Source: Formosa algae (lineage in GTDB: Bacteria; Bacteroidota; Bacteroidia; Flavobacteriales; Flavobacteriaceae). From it: a DNA stretch of 64,000 nucleotides. The stretch spans positions 62,001-126,000 of the forward strand of contig NZ_LMAK01000007.1 of the NCBI RefSeq assembly GCF_001439665.1, read 5' to 3'. Shown here one piece after another: positions 8,930 to 18,139 of the stretch; the stretch's first letter is position 1, and each line of letters starts with the position of its first letter. A program made the position numbers and the translations under genes. The notes beneath the pieces were generated by a model. That model was not told the origin of the DNA, searched no databases, and was given only the letters and a program-made list of their open reading frames with translations.

Positions 8930-9440
8930 AGAATATTTAGAACACATTACTACGTTTATTTTTGATGTAGACGGTGTATTAACAGACGGCACAGTTACTG
9001 TAACGACATCTGGTGAAATGTTAAGGGTAATGAATGTGAAAGATGGTTATGCTATTAAAACAGCGATAGATGCCGGGTATAAAATTTGTATTATTTCTGG
9101 AGGCTCTAATGAAGGAGTTCGTAAACGTTTAGAAGGCTTAGGCATTACAGATATTTTTCTGGGAGCACACAATAAAATTGATCAATTAGACGCGTATGTG
9201 CAAAAACAAAATATAAAAACAGAAAACATATTATATATGGGAGATGATATTCCAGACTTTCCCGTTATGTTAATCGTAGGTTTACCAACTTGCCCGCAAG
9301 ATGCTGTTCCAGAAATAAAAAACATTTCTAAATACGTGTCTCATAAAAACGGAGGAAAAGGTGCTGTGAGAGATGTTATAGAACAAGTTCTAAAAGTACA
9401 AGGTAAATGGAGTGGAAATTTTGATGCACAATATGATTAG
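8910..9440 (+). CDS. KdsC-like HAD phosphatase (3-deoxy-D-manno-octulosonate 8-phosphate phosphatase type)
   Basis: The 176-residue protein has a single minimal HAD domain without a large cap, as in tetrameric KdsC phosphatases. Motif I is FIFDVDGVLTDG with the nucleophile D19 and general acid D21. A serine-containing motif II (CIISGGSN) and a motif III/IV region MGDDIPDFPVM follow. KdsC frees inorganic phosphate from KDO 8-phosphate for the lipopolysaccharide core. The assignment to KDO rather than another sugar phosphate rests on overall family resemblance, and no kdsA or kdsB is next to it. It overlaps its upstream neighbour by 20 bp. Confidence 0.85.
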   Translation: MEEKSYKEYLEHITTFIFDVDGVLTDGTVTVTTSGEMLRVMNVKDGYAIKTAIDAGYKICIISGGSNEGVRKRLEGLGITDIFLGAHNKIDQLDAYVQKQNIKTENILYMGDDIPDFPVMLIVGLPTCPQDAVPEIKNISKYVSHKNGGKGAVRDVIEQVLKVQGKWSGNFDAQYD

Positions 9441-9441
9441 T

Positions 9442-10350
9442 ATGAAGGTGTTAAACCTATTGCGTTGGAAAAATTTATTACTTATTATTCTTGTTCAAAC
9501 TTTAATTAAATACGCACTATTTCCTGTTTTTCAGGTCGATACAGCTTTACAAGATTGGCAATTTGTATTACTTGTTTTGGCAACAATTTGTTTAGCATCT
9601 GCAGGAAACATTATAAACGATATTTACGATGTCGAGACCGATAGTATTAACAAACCCGATCGGGTAATTATTGGTAAATACATCTCTGAAAAGACAGGAT
9701 ACAGCATCTTTATTACACTAAATGTCATTGGAGTTGCTATTGGATTTTATTTATCGCATGCCGTAAATAAAAGCGGTTTTTTTGCCCTTTTTGTAATCAT
9801 TTCTGTGTTACTCTATTTGTATGCTAGTTATTTAAAACGCACCTTTTTAATAGGAAATATAACCATTTCGGTATTAGTCTCACTTAGTCTTATTATTGTG
9901 GGTTTATACGATTTAATTCCAGTAATAACCTTTGAAAATCAAGACAATCAGCGTTTGGTATTTAAGCTGCTTTTAGAATATGCAGGTATGGCTTTTGTAT
10001 TAAATTTTATTAGAGAAATTATAAAAGACATTGAAGATATTGATGGCGATCATGCTTCTGGCATGCAGACTTTACCTGTAATAATTGGGAGGTCTCGTGC
10101 TTCTAAAATTGCATTTATATTATCCTTTTTGCCCTTAGGTATTTTGGTGTATTATGTTATTATGGTTTTATACAACAAACCCTTAGAAGTAGGCTATTTC
10201 ACCTTTCTAATTATTGGGCCGTTAGTGTATGTAATTATAGAATTGTTTAGTGCTAAGACAAAGAAAGAGCATCGTAAAATTAGTAATGCTTTAAAATTAG
10301 TCATGCTTACCGGTGTTTTATCGTTACTCTTATATCCTATAATGCTATAA
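9442..10350 (+). CDS. UbiA-family prenyltransferase, geranylgeranylglycerol-phosphate geranylgeranyltransferase-like
   Basis: The 302-residue membrane protein has about eight hydrophobic spans. The first polyprenyl-diphosphate-binding motif, NDIYDVETD, lies at residues 59-67, and a second Asp-rich motif (DIEDIDGDHASG) is near residue 195. In Flavobacteriia this UbiA member is usually annotated as the geranylgeranylglyceryl-phosphate-type prenyltransferase, and its true product there is uncertain. Several in-frame ATGs exist (9412, 9433, 9442). The last, just after the stop of the phosphatase gene, gives the standard start MKVLNLLRWKN, so it is preferred. Confidence 0.82.
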   Translation: MKVLNLLRWKNLLLIILVQTLIKYALFPVFQVDTALQDWQFVLLVLATICLASAGNIINDIYDVETDSINKPDRVIIGKYISEKTGYSIFITLNVIGVAIGFYLSHAVNKSGFFALFVIISVLLYLYASYLKRTFLIGNITISVLVSLSLIIVGLYDLIPVITFENQDNQRLVFKLLLEYAGMAFVLNFIREIIKDIEDIDGDHASGMQTLPVIIGRSRASKIAFILSFLPLGILVYYVIMVLYNKPLEVGYFTFLIIGPLVYVIIELFSAKTKKEHRKISNALKLVMLTGVLSLLLYPIML

Positions 10351-10352
10351 CT

Positions 10353-10940
10353 ATGCTACATAAAAACATCTCGAACTATAACATTATTTTGGCTTCTGGC
10401 TCTCCAAGACGTCAACAATTTTTTAAAGATCTGGGATTAGATTTTTCAATTGAATTAAAACCTGTTGATGAAGTTTACCCTCCTCGATTACATCATTTTG
10501 AAATCAGTGATTATCTGGCTCAACTTAAAGCGCTTCCGTTTAAGGATAAATTAAAACCAAAAGACATTTTAATTACTAGCGACACTATTGTCTGGCACAA
10601 CCAAATTGCTTTAGGAAAACCAAAAACACCTGAAGAAGCGTTTCAAATGCTAAAATCATTAAGCAACACCACACACGAGGTCATTACTTCTGTATGTTTT
10701 ACGACGGTTGACTTCGAAAAAACTGTAAATTCGGTAACAAAAGTGACCTTTAAAGCCCTTACAGACAACGAAATTAACTACTATATTACAACATATAAAC
10801 CTTTCGATAAGGCTGGCGGATACGGTATTCAGGAATGGATTGGTTATATTGGAGTCACTAAATTAGAAGGTTCTTATTTTAATGTTATGGGTTTACCAAC
10901 AGATGTTGTGTATCGCGTTTTAAATGATATTGTATCTTAA
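10353..10940 (+). CDS. maf: Maf-like nucleotide pyrophosphatase
   Basis: The 195-residue protein carries the Maf signature IILASGSPRRQQFF at 11-24, then SDTIVWHN and the KPKTPEEAF segment. Maf proteins hydrolyse non-canonical or canonical nucleoside triphosphates (dTTP/UTP or modified bases), which limits misincorporation, and they were first linked to septum inhibition. The gene starts 2 bp after the UbiA gene, so it is the last member of the four-gene overlapping run starting at 8162. Cytoplasmic, with no signal peptide. Confidence 0.9.
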   Translation: MLHKNISNYNIILASGSPRRQQFFKDLGLDFSIELKPVDEVYPPRLHHFEISDYLAQLKALPFKDKLKPKDILITSDTIVWHNQIALGKPKTPEEAFQMLKSLSNTTHEVITSVCFTTVDFEKTVNSVTKVTFKALTDNEINYYITTYKPFDKAGGYGIQEWIGYIGVTKLEGSYFNVMGLPTDVVYRVLNDIVS

Positions 10941-10992
10941 AAATCTGCTGATAACTTATATTAAAGTTAACGAAATTATAGATTCCTTCTTT

Positions 10993-11000
10993 TATATTTG
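10993..11000 (+). promoter_or_regulatory. Predicted -7 promoter box for the small MscS gene
   Basis: TATATTTG matches TAnnTTTG exactly, 23 bp before the preferred ATG at 11024. It overlaps the alternative GTG at 11000, which argues against that start. Confidence 0.5.
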
Positions 11001-11023
11001 TGATACTAATTTATGTTAATTTT

Positions 11024-11554
11024 ATGTTTTTAGAATCACATTTTAAAGTTATAGTATCCTGTATCATATTACTAGTTGTACTGCTTATTATACGTGCTAT
11101 TACATTAGTATTGATAAAAAAAATAGGTAGAAAAAGTGGTATTAATGAAGCTCGAATTCAGCTTATACAACGCTACTCTACCGTAACTTTATTTTTAATT
11201 GGTTTATTATTTCTATCGGTAATTTTAGGCGCCCAACCTGAAGATTTAGCTTTAGTATTTTCATCTGTTTTTGCAGTGATTGGAATTGCTTTATTTGCGA
11301 TTTGGTCTATTTTAAGCAATATTACTTCTGGTGTTATTATGTTTTTCTCATTCCCTTACAAGGTTGGAGATAAGATTAGTATTCATGATAAAGATTTCCC
11401 TATTGAAGCCATTATTGAAGATATTCGTGCCTTTCAATTGCATTTAAGATTAGATAATGGCAACTTAGTCACCTATCCAAATAACTTAATCTTACAAAAA
11501 GCTGTAACTTTAGTACAAAAAGATGCCATTGATGATGGTCACGATAGCATTTAA
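11024..11554 (+). CDS. Small MscS-type mechanosensitive channel
   Basis: The 176-residue protein has two or three hydrophobic helices, then the MscS beta-domain stretch (PYKVGDKISIHDKDF, IEDIRAFQLHLRLDNGNLVTYPNN). It is shorter than classical MscS (about 285 residues) and lacks most of the C-terminal cytoplasmic vestibule, which is common in the small Bacteroidota members. It should form or contribute to a tension-gated channel. The ATG at 11024 is chosen because the earlier GTG overlaps a promoter box. CorA begins 17 bp downstream and may share the transcript. Confidence 0.83.
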   Translation: MFLESHFKVIVSCIILLVVLLIIRAITLVLIKKIGRKSGINEARIQLIQRYSTVTLFLIGLLFLSVILGAQPEDLALVFSSVFAVIGIALFAIWSILSNITSGVIMFFSFPYKVGDKISIHDKDFPIEAIIEDIRAFQLHLRLDNGNLVTYPNNLILQKAVTLVQKDAIDDGHDSI

Positions 11555-11571
11555 TATAAGCGATTTAAAAC

Positions 11572-12648
11572 ATGCCTAAAAAACCAAGAACAAAACGAAA
11601 TAAACAAAAAACAGGGTTATCTCCGGGAACTATTGTTTATACTGGGCAAAAACAAACGCAACAGTTATTTATTGAGGTTTTTAATTATAGTCCTACGCAT
11701 GTGCATGAAAAAGAGCTTCCTAAAATTGAAGACTCTTATGTTTATAAATCTGATTCTAAAGACGAAGTAACTTGGATTAATATTAATGGTTTAAATCACA
11801 CCAATGCGATAGAAAACATTGGAGCTCTATTTAATATCCATCCGCTTATATTAGAAGATATTGCCAATATTTCTCAGCGTCCAAAAATTGATGAATTTGA
11901 TGATTATTTGTCTCTAAGTATGAAAATGCTGTATTACGATACAGATCAAGGATTAATATCTGAACAAATCACTTTAGTATTGGGGCACAATTATGTACTC
12001 ACATTTCAAGAATCTGAAGGCGATGTTTTTGATGAGTTACGAGAACGCATCAGGCACGGCAAAGGACGTTTAAGAACTCTAGGCTCCGATTACTTATTTT
12101 ATGCTTTAATAGATAATATTGTCGATCATTATTTTGTGGTTGTAGAACGTTTGGGTGATAAAATTGAAGATTTAGAAGACGATCTTTTTAATGGTATTAC
12201 TCAAGGGAATTTATCGAATCAGATTCAAGATTTAAAACGGGAAATTTTAAGAATTAGACGTGCCATTTATCCTGTTCGAGATATTATTAATCGCATAGAA
12301 AAAAGCGAACATAAATTAATAGATAACAAAACCCTACCCTTTTTTCAAGATGTATACGACCATACCATACAAGTAAACGAAAACACAGAAGTCTATCGCG
12401 AAATGGTTTGGGGTCTCATGGATATGTATATGACAGGGATTAGCAATAAAATGAACGAAGTCATGAAGGTGCTAACTATTATATCTACTATATTTATTCC
12501 GCTAACTTTTATTGCGGGAATTTACGGTATGAATTTCGATAACATGCCAGAACTACACCATCCATACAGCTATCCCGTACTTTTACTAATTATGGTAATT
12601 ATGGTCGGAATAATGATCTATTATTTTAAGCGAAAAAAATGGCTGTAA
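11572..12648 (+). CDS. corA: CorA-type magnesium/cobalt transporter
   Basis: The 358-residue protein has a long acidic cytoplasmic N-terminal funnel domain and two C-terminal transmembrane helices. The CorA selectivity signature YGMN is at 318-321 between the helices, followed by a short periplasmic loop (DNMPELHHPYS) and a basic C-terminal tail (KRKKWL). The extended helical segment around 180-260 is the expected stalk. CorA moves Mg2+ (and Co2+/Ni2+) down the membrane potential. It follows the small MscS gene by 17 bp in the same direction. Confidence 0.94.
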   Translation: MPKKPRTKRNKQKTGLSPGTIVYTGQKQTQQLFIEVFNYSPTHVHEKELPKIEDSYVYKSDSKDEVTWININGLNHTNAIENIGALFNIHPLILEDIANISQRPKIDEFDDYLSLSMKMLYYDTDQGLISEQITLVLGHNYVLTFQESEGDVFDELRERIRHGKGRLRTLGSDYLFYALIDNIVDHYFVVVERLGDKIEDLEDDLFNGITQGNLSNQIQDLKREILRIRRAIYPVRDIINRIEKSEHKLIDNKTLPFFQDVYDHTIQVNENTEVYREMVWGLMDMYMTGISNKMNEVMKVLTIISTIFIPLTFIAGIYGMNFDNMPELHHPYSYPVLLLIMVIMVGIMIYYFKRKKWL

Positions 12649-12746
12649 AAATTTAACATTCCTCTTCTGAAATTATTTTAATGTTTGTGCGTCTATTTTT
12701 AAAGTTAAAGAAACCTTAAAACACTTTAAAAGCCATAGGTACTTTC

Positions 12747-12754
12747 TATATTTG
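12747..12754 (+). promoter_or_regulatory. Predicted -7 promoter box for the PIG-L deacetylase cassette
   Basis: TATATTTG is an exact TAnnTTTG match 30 bp upstream of the ATG at 12785. A degenerate -33 (CTTTA) lies about 20 bp further upstream. The longer frame starting at 12752 would begin inside this box. Confidence 0.5.
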
Positions 12755-12784
12755 AGATTAAAGCCTAAACACACTTACATTTTA

Positions 12785-15310
12785 ATGAAAAAACTTATAC
12801 TCTTCCTTTGTATTATAGCTTTGGCAATGCCTAATAGCTATGCCCAACAACCTAAAAAACCCAATGCTGCAGAAATTCATGAATCTATAAAAAAATTAAG
12901 CTTTTTAGGTTCTGTATTGTACTTAGCAGCACACCCAGACGATGAAAATACAAAGCTAATTTCTTATATGGCCAATAATGTTAAAGCCAGAACAGCGTAT
13001 TTATCTTTAACTCGTGGTGATGGCGGACAAAATTTAATTGGTCCAGAAATTAGAGAACTTTTAGGTGTAATTCGTACAGAAGAGTTATTAGCAGCAAGAC
13101 GAACAGATGGCGGAGAGCAATTTTTTACACGCGCCAACGATTTCGGATATTCTAAACATCCAGACGAAACCTTAACCATCTGGGATAAAGATGAAGTTCT
13201 AAGCGATGTGGTTTTAGCAATTAGAAACTTTCAGCCCGATGTTATTATCAATCGGTTCGACCACAGAACTCCGGGAACAACTCATGGTCATCACACCAGT
13301 TCTGCAATGTTAAGTGTAGAAGCTTTTAACTTAACAAACGATGCTTCTAAATATCCAGATCAACTTAAAAACACTTCAACCTGGCAACCAAAACGTATGT
13401 TTTTAAACACATCTTGGCGATTTTATGGTTCTGAAGAAAATTTTGAAGCAGCAGACAAAAGCAAGTTAATGGAGATTGATACCGGTGTCTTTTTTCCGTC
13501 AAGCGGATTATCAAATACAGAGATATCAGCCTTAAGTCGCAGTCAGCATAAATCTCAAGGCTTCGGAAATACAGGAACACGTGGATCTAGTTTAGAATAT
13601 GTTGAATTGATTAAAGGTGATATGCCTAAAGATCCTACTAATATTTTTGATGGAATTGATACCAGTTGGAATCGTGTTAAAGGCGGAAAAGCGATTGGAA
13701 ACATATTAGCTCAAATTGAAGCAGAATACGATTTTAAAAATCCGTCTGCAAGTATTCCTAAATTAGTTAAGGCCTACACACTTATTCAAAAATTAGAAGA
13801 TACGCATTGGAAAACCCTAAAAACAGAAGATATTAAAAATGTAATTGCTGCATGTGCTGGTTTATATATGGAAGCTGCTGCTACACATAATTGGGGTACG
13901 GCAAACGAAGCCATTCAATTACAAATTGAGGTTATTAATAGAAGTAACGCACTTATTACTTTAGAGAGTATAACCAATCCAAATCATGTTACTATTTCTA
14001 AAAACATCAATTTAAACAATAACATTAAGTTTAATTTCAAGGAAACATATACCATTAATACAGATACCAAAATTACAACGCCGTATTGGTTAACAGAACC
14101 AAATAGTTTAGGAATGTATACGGTAAAAGAAAAATCTTTAATAGGTAAACCAGAAACACCAAGAAGTCAAAATATAACCTTCAATTTGGTTATGCAAAAC
14201 ATATCGATTCCGTTTACAAAACCTATTATTTATAAAAGTAACGATCCTGTTAAAGGCGAATTGTATAAGCCTTTCGAAATTGTTCCTGTTGTCGCCTCTC
14301 AACTTGTAGAACCTGTACTAATTTTTGAAAACGATACACCAAAACAAGTGGCTGTAAAAGTCACTGCTGGTCAAGATCAAATTGAAGGCACAGTAAGTTT
14401 AAATACACCTAAAGGTTGGACTATCTCTCCTAAAACATTACCCGTTTCTGTAGCACATCGCGGAGAAACCAAAACGGTTTATTTTACTGTAACGCCTCCA
14501 AAAAATCAAAGCGAAGTTCAAATAACATCAACAGTAACTGTAAACGGAACGGCTTACAACAAAGCCTTAATAGAAATTGATTACGATCACATTCCTTTTC
14601 AAACAATTGTACTACCTAAGGTGAGTAAATTTGTGCGTTTAGATATTATTAAAAAAGGAGAAAACATTGGGTATATTCAAGGTGCCGGAGATGTTGTTCC
14701 TGAAAGTTTAAGACAAATCGGATATCATGTTGCGGTTATCAATCCTGACGATATTACGGCTACAAACTTAAAACGTTTTGATGCGATTGTAATCGGAATT
14801 AGAGCCTATAATACTGTTGAAGATTTAGCATATAAACAAAACACATTATTTGACTATGTTAAACAAGGCGGAAATTTAATTGTACAATACAATACCAATC
14901 GTGGTTTAAAAGTTGACACTTTAGCGCCTTACACCTTAGAATTATCTAGAGATCGTGTTACAGACGAACATGCAGAAGTTACCTTTTTAAATCCAAAACA
15001 TGAGCTGTTAAACACTCCAAATACAATAACGCCTGAAGATTTTAAAGGATGGACTCAAGAACGCGGGTTATATTTTCCAAATAAATGGGGTAAAGAGTTT
15101 ACGCCAATCTTAGGCATGCACGATAAAAATGAAACTGAAAAAAGCGGAAGCTTATTAGTTGCTAAATATGGTAAAGGTTATTATATGTACACAGGTTTAA
15201 GTTTCTTTAGAGAATTCCCTGCTGGTGTTTCTGGTGCTTACAGATTATTTGCCAACATGCTTTCTATAGGAAAAGAAAATATTTCAACTCAACCTGAATT
15301 ACACGATTAA
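12785..15310 (+). CDS. Secreted PIG-L family deacetylase, large two-part form
   Basis: From the chosen start the protein has 841 residues. A signal peptide (about 1-21, ending SYAQQ) precedes the PIG-L/LmbE deacetylase domain, with the metal-binding AAHPDDE at 48-54 and TRGDGGQN shortly after. The middle carries beta-rich segments, and the last 200 residues resemble a class I glutamine-amidotransferase-like fold (FDAIVIGIRAYNTV). The family removes N-acetyl groups from sugars or related molecules, here outside the cytoplasm. It heads a cassette with a tiny membrane peptide, a sodium symporter and an oxidoreductase, so it probably trims a substrate before uptake. The natural substrate is unknown. 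Confidence 0.85.
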   Translation: MKKLILFLCIIALAMPNSYAQQPKKPNAAEIHESIKKLSFLGSVLYLAAHPDDENTKLISYMANNVKARTAYLSLTRGDGGQNLIGPEIRELLGVIRTEELLAARRTDGGEQFFTRANDFGYSKHPDETLTIWDKDEVLSDVVLAIRNFQPDVIINRFDHRTPGTTHGHHTSSAMLSVEAFNLTNDASKYPDQLKNTSTWQPKRMFLNTSWRFYGSEENFEAADKSKLMEIDTGVFFPSSGLSNTEISALSRSQHKSQGFGNTGTRGSSLEYVELIKGDMPKDPTNIFDGIDTSWNRVKGGKAIGNILAQIEAEYDFKNPSASIPKLVKAYTLIQKLEDTHWKTLKTEDIKNVIAACAGLYMEAAATHNWGTANEAIQLQIEVINRSNALITLESITNPNHVTISKNINLNNNIKFNFKETYTINTDTKITTPYWLTEPNSLGMYTVKEKSLIGKPETPRSQNITFNLVMQNISIPFTKPIIYKSNDPVKGELYKPFEIVPVVASQLVEPVLIFENDTPKQVAVKVTAGQDQIEGTVSLNTPKGWTISPKTLPVSVAHRGETKTVYFTVTPPKNQSEVQITSTVTVNGTAYNKALIEIDYDHIPFQTIVLPKVSKFVRLDIIKKGENIGYIQGAGDVVPESLRQIGYHVAVINPDDITATNLKRFDAIVIGIRAYNTVEDLAYKQNTLFDYVKQGGNLIVQYNTNRGLKVDTLAPYTLELSRDRVTDEHAEVTFLNPKHELLNTPNTITPEDFKGWTQERGLYFPNKWGKEFTPILGMHDKNETEKSGSLLVAKYGKGYYMYTGLSFFREFPAGVSGAYRLFANMLSIGKENISTQPELHD

Positions 15311-15311
15311 T

Positions 15312-15422
15312 ATGGCAGAAAACAATACTATAAAACAGACTTGGAAACGCTCATACACTTGGGTTTTAATAGCTAATGCCATTTACATTATTTTGTTTTA
15401 CATCATAATGAAAGCCTTTTAA
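15312..15422 (+). CDS. 36-residue single-span membrane peptide next to a sodium symporter
   Basis: An ATG one base after the upstream stop opens a 36-codon frame ending in TAA at 15420-15422, 1 bp before the symporter ATG at 15424. The peptide starts MAENNTIKQTWKRSYTWVL and continues as one hydrophobic span (roughly 17-33, rich in Ile, Tyr and Phe) ending KAF. The polar, positively charged N-terminus suggests N-in topology. Exact packing between two clearly linked genes is the main evidence that it is real. By analogy with the small partner subunits of some SSS carriers (for example YhdT next to PanF) it could assist the symporter, which is inference. I do not recognise a named family. Confidence 0.6.
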   Translation: MAENNTIKQTWKRSYTWVLIANAIYIILFYIIMKAF

Positions 15423-15423
15423 T

Positions 15424-17118
15424 ATGGAAACTTTAGACTGGATTATATTAATAGGTACGCTACTCACCATTGTTGGATACGGTACATGGAAAACTCGAGG
15501 TAGCCAAAATGTACAAGATTATATTCGTGGTGGTAATCAGGCACAATGGTGGACAATTGGTCTCTCGGTAATGGCCACACAAGCAAGCGCCATCACCTTT
15601 TTATCTACGCCCGGACAAGCCTTTAATGATGGTATGGGCTTTGTGCAATTTTACTTCGGATTACCTATTGCAATGATTATTATTTGCATGGTATTTATTC
15701 CTCTGTATCATCGCTTAAAAGTATACACCGCTTACGAATTTTTAGAAAACAGATTCGATTTAAAAACCCGTAGTCTAACCGCTGGATTATTTTTAGTACA
15801 ACGCGGATTAGCAGCAGGAATTACCATTTATGCACCGGCCATTATACTTTCCGCCGTATTGGGTTGGTCTTTAAATCAGTTAAACATCATTATAGGTGTA
15901 CTCGTTATAATTTACACCGTTTCTGGTGGTACTAAAGCAGTGAGCGTAACGCAAAAGCATCAAATGACTGTTATTTTTACAGGAATGTTTATTGCTTTCT
16001 TTTTAATTTTAAGTTATTTACCTGAAAATATAAACTTCTCTAATGCCTTAGAAATTGCAGCAGTAAACAATAAAATGAATATTCTAGATTTCTCTTTCGA
16101 TTTTGAAAATAGATATACATTTTGGAGTGGAATTATTGGAGGTACATTTTTAATGCTCTCCTACTTTGGTACAGACCAAAGTCAAGTGCAACGGTATCTT
16201 TCAGGAAAATCGTTACGAGAAATGCAATTGGGTTTAATTTTTAACGGACTCCTTAAAGTGCCTATGCAGTTTTTTATTCTGCTTGTGGGTGTTATGGTTT
16301 TTGTCTTTTATCAATATAACGAATCACCAATACATTTTAATCCGCATGCGCAGGACGTTGTTGCAGCATCATCATATTCTGATGAATTTAAAGCTCTTGA
16401 AGCGGAACAACATGAGCTTTTCGAGAATAAAAAAATGCTATTAAACGCATATGTTTCAGCACCAAATGATGGATTAAAAAAGCAAATCTCTAAAGTAAAT
16501 ACAGCAGAAAAATCAAATCGCGATCAGGCCAAATTAGTGCTTGAAAAAGCAGCCAATGAACATCAAACAAAAATTGAAACAAACGATAAAGATTACGTTT
16601 TTATCCACTTTATTTTAAATAATTTACCACGCGGATTAATCGGACTTTTACTTGCTGTTATACTTAGTGCAGCCATGTCTAGTACCGCTAGTGAATTAAA
16701 TGCTTTGGCGTCTACTACAAGTATAGATATTTACAAACGAAGCATAGCTGCAAATAAAGACGATATGCATTATGTAAAAGCCACCAAATGGTTTACGCTA
16801 GGATGGGGGATTTTGGCCATATGCATTGCCTGTTTTGCGTCGTTATTTGATAATTTAATTCAATTAGTAAATATCATCGGATCTGTGTTTTATGGTAATG
16901 TATTAGGAATATTTTTGCTCGCTTTTTTCTTTAAACATGTAAAAGCAAATGCCGTTTTTATAGCTGCAATTATAACTCAAGCGATAGTTATTTATGGCTG
17001 GTATTTTGATTGGATGCCCTATTTGTGGCTTAATCTTTTTGGTTGTACCTTAGTCATAATAATCGCATTATGTATTCAACTTTTTATACCTAAATCAGAT
17101 GTCATTACAACCTCATAA
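15424..17118 (+). CDS. Sodium:solute symporter (SSS family)
   Basis: The 564-residue protein has about 13 hydrophobic spans with the SSS fold. The first spans contain the characteristic MATQASAITFLSTPGQAF segment, which contributes to sodium and substrate sites. A hydrophilic insertion around residues 305-390 (charged, Lys/Glu/Gln rich) separates the second half, where the conserved LLLAVILSAAMSSTASELNA stretch occurs. SSS carriers import sugars, organic acids or amino acids with Na+. Linkage to a secreted deacetylase and a sugar-type oxidoreductase suggests an amino-sugar or glycoside-like substrate. The gene overlaps the next one by 20 bp. Confidence 0.88.
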   Translation: METLDWIILIGTLLTIVGYGTWKTRGSQNVQDYIRGGNQAQWWTIGLSVMATQASAITFLSTPGQAFNDGMGFVQFYFGLPIAMIIICMVFIPLYHRLKVYTAYEFLENRFDLKTRSLTAGLFLVQRGLAAGITIYAPAIILSAVLGWSLNQLNIIIGVLVIIYTVSGGTKAVSVTQKHQMTVIFTGMFIAFFLILSYLPENINFSNALEIAAVNNKMNILDFSFDFENRYTFWSGIIGGTFLMLSYFGTDQSQVQRYLSGKSLREMQLGLIFNGLLKVPMQFFILLVGVMVFVFYQYNESPIHFNPHAQDVVAASSYSDEFKALEAEQHELFENKKMLLNAYVSAPNDGLKKQISKVNTAEKSNRDQAKLVLEKAANEHQTKIETNDKDYVFIHFILNNLPRGLIGLLLAVILSAAMSSTASELNALASTTSIDIYKRSIAANKDDMHYVKATKWFTLGWGILAICIACFASLFDNLIQLVNIIGSVFYGNVLGIFLLAFFFKHVKANAVFIAAIITQAIVIYGWYFDWMPYLWLNLFGCTLVIIIALCIQLFIPKSDVITTS

Positions 17119-18082
17119 AACCATAAAATGGGGAATTATTGGGCTTGGTAATATTGCTCATAAATTCGCCAAAGATTTATTAACTATAGAAGATGCACAG
17201 TTACAAGCTGTAGCTTCTAGATCTTTAGATAAAGCAGAAGAATTTGCAAAAACATTTCAATCTGTAAAAGCATACAATAGTTATGAAGCTTTAGCAAAAG
17301 ATCCAGATGTAGATGCTGTTTATATTGCAACACCTCATAGTTTTCATAAAGCACATGCCATGCTCTGTTTAGAACACGGTAAAGCTGTGTTGTGTGAAAA
17401 ACCTTTTGCTATGAATTTAGAAGAGGTTGAAGAGATGATTGCGTTGGCAAAGGAAAAAAAAGTCCTCTTAATGGAAGCATTATGGACTTATTTTTTACCA
17501 CATTATCAGTTTGCTTTACAAGCTTTAAAAGATGAAACCTACGGAAAATTATTAAAGGTTGAAGCCGATTTTGGATTTACAAGACCTTTTGATGAAGCTT
17601 CAAGGTTATTTGATAAAGCTGTTGGAGGAGGCAGTTTATTAGATATTGGCATCTACCCTATTTTCGCAACACTCTCTACTTTAGGAGAACCTGACCATAT
17701 ACAAGCAGACTGTACACATTTTGATAATGGTGCAGATTCTTCTTGCGATATGCGATTTATCTATAAAAATAATACCGAAGCCGTTTTAAAAAGTTCTTTA
17801 ATAGAACAAACACCTACTGCCTGCACTTTTATTTGCGAAAACGGCACTATAACTTTAAATACTCAGTTTCATACCCCAACAACGGTTACTATTTTACAAA
17901 ACGGAGCCGAAAAAATATTAGATTATACGGGAAATACGATTGGTTATAATTTTGAAACACTTCATTTTAATCAGTTAATTAGAGACGGTAAAACGGAAAG
18001 TGATATTATGACCTTCGATTTTAGTCTAAAACTCATTAAAACTCTAGATAAAGTTCGGTCTATCATTAAACTAGAATATTAA
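17099..18082 (+). CDS. Gfo/Idh/MocA family NAD(P)-dependent oxidoreductase
   Basis: The 327-residue protein has an N-terminal Rossmann domain (WGIIGLGNIAHKFAKDL, 11-27) and the family's catalytic-site EKP tripeptide at 100-102. The C-terminal alpha/beta domain contains GGGSLLDIGIYP, with the conserved Asp/Tyr region. These enzymes oxidise or reduce hydroxyls of sugars, inositols or dihydrodiols. Its start lies 20 bp inside the symporter gene, so uptake and oxidation are translationally linked. The substrate cannot be inferred from sequence alone. Confidence 0.87.
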   Translation: MSLQPHKTIKWGIIGLGNIAHKFAKDLLTIEDAQLQAVASRSLDKAEEFAKTFQSVKAYNSYEALAKDPDVDAVYIATPHSFHKAHAMLCLEHGKAVLCEKPFAMNLEEVEEMIALAKEKKVLLMEALWTYFLPHYQFALQALKDETYGKLLKVEADFGFTRPFDEASRLFDKAVGGGSLLDIGIYPIFATLSTLGEPDHIQADCTHFDNGADSSCDMRFIYKNNTEAVLKSSLIEQTPTACTFICENGTITLNTQFHTPTTVTILQNGAEKILDYTGNTIGYNFETLHFNQLIRDGKTESDIMTFDFSLKLIKTLDKVRSIIKLEY

Positions 18083-18084
18083 AA

Positions 18085-18120
18085 AAAAGCCACTAACATA
18101 TTATTTTGCTAGTGGCTTTT
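18085..18120. terminator. Bidirectional hairpin terminator
   Basis: AAAAGCCACTA (18085-18095) and TAGTGGCTTTT (18110-18120) form a perfect 11-bp stem flanked by A and T tracts. It sits between the convergent stops of the Gfo/Idh/MocA and DUF2911 genes and can serve both. Confidence 0.85.
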
Positions 18121-18139
18121 ACATAGTATCATATCCTAT

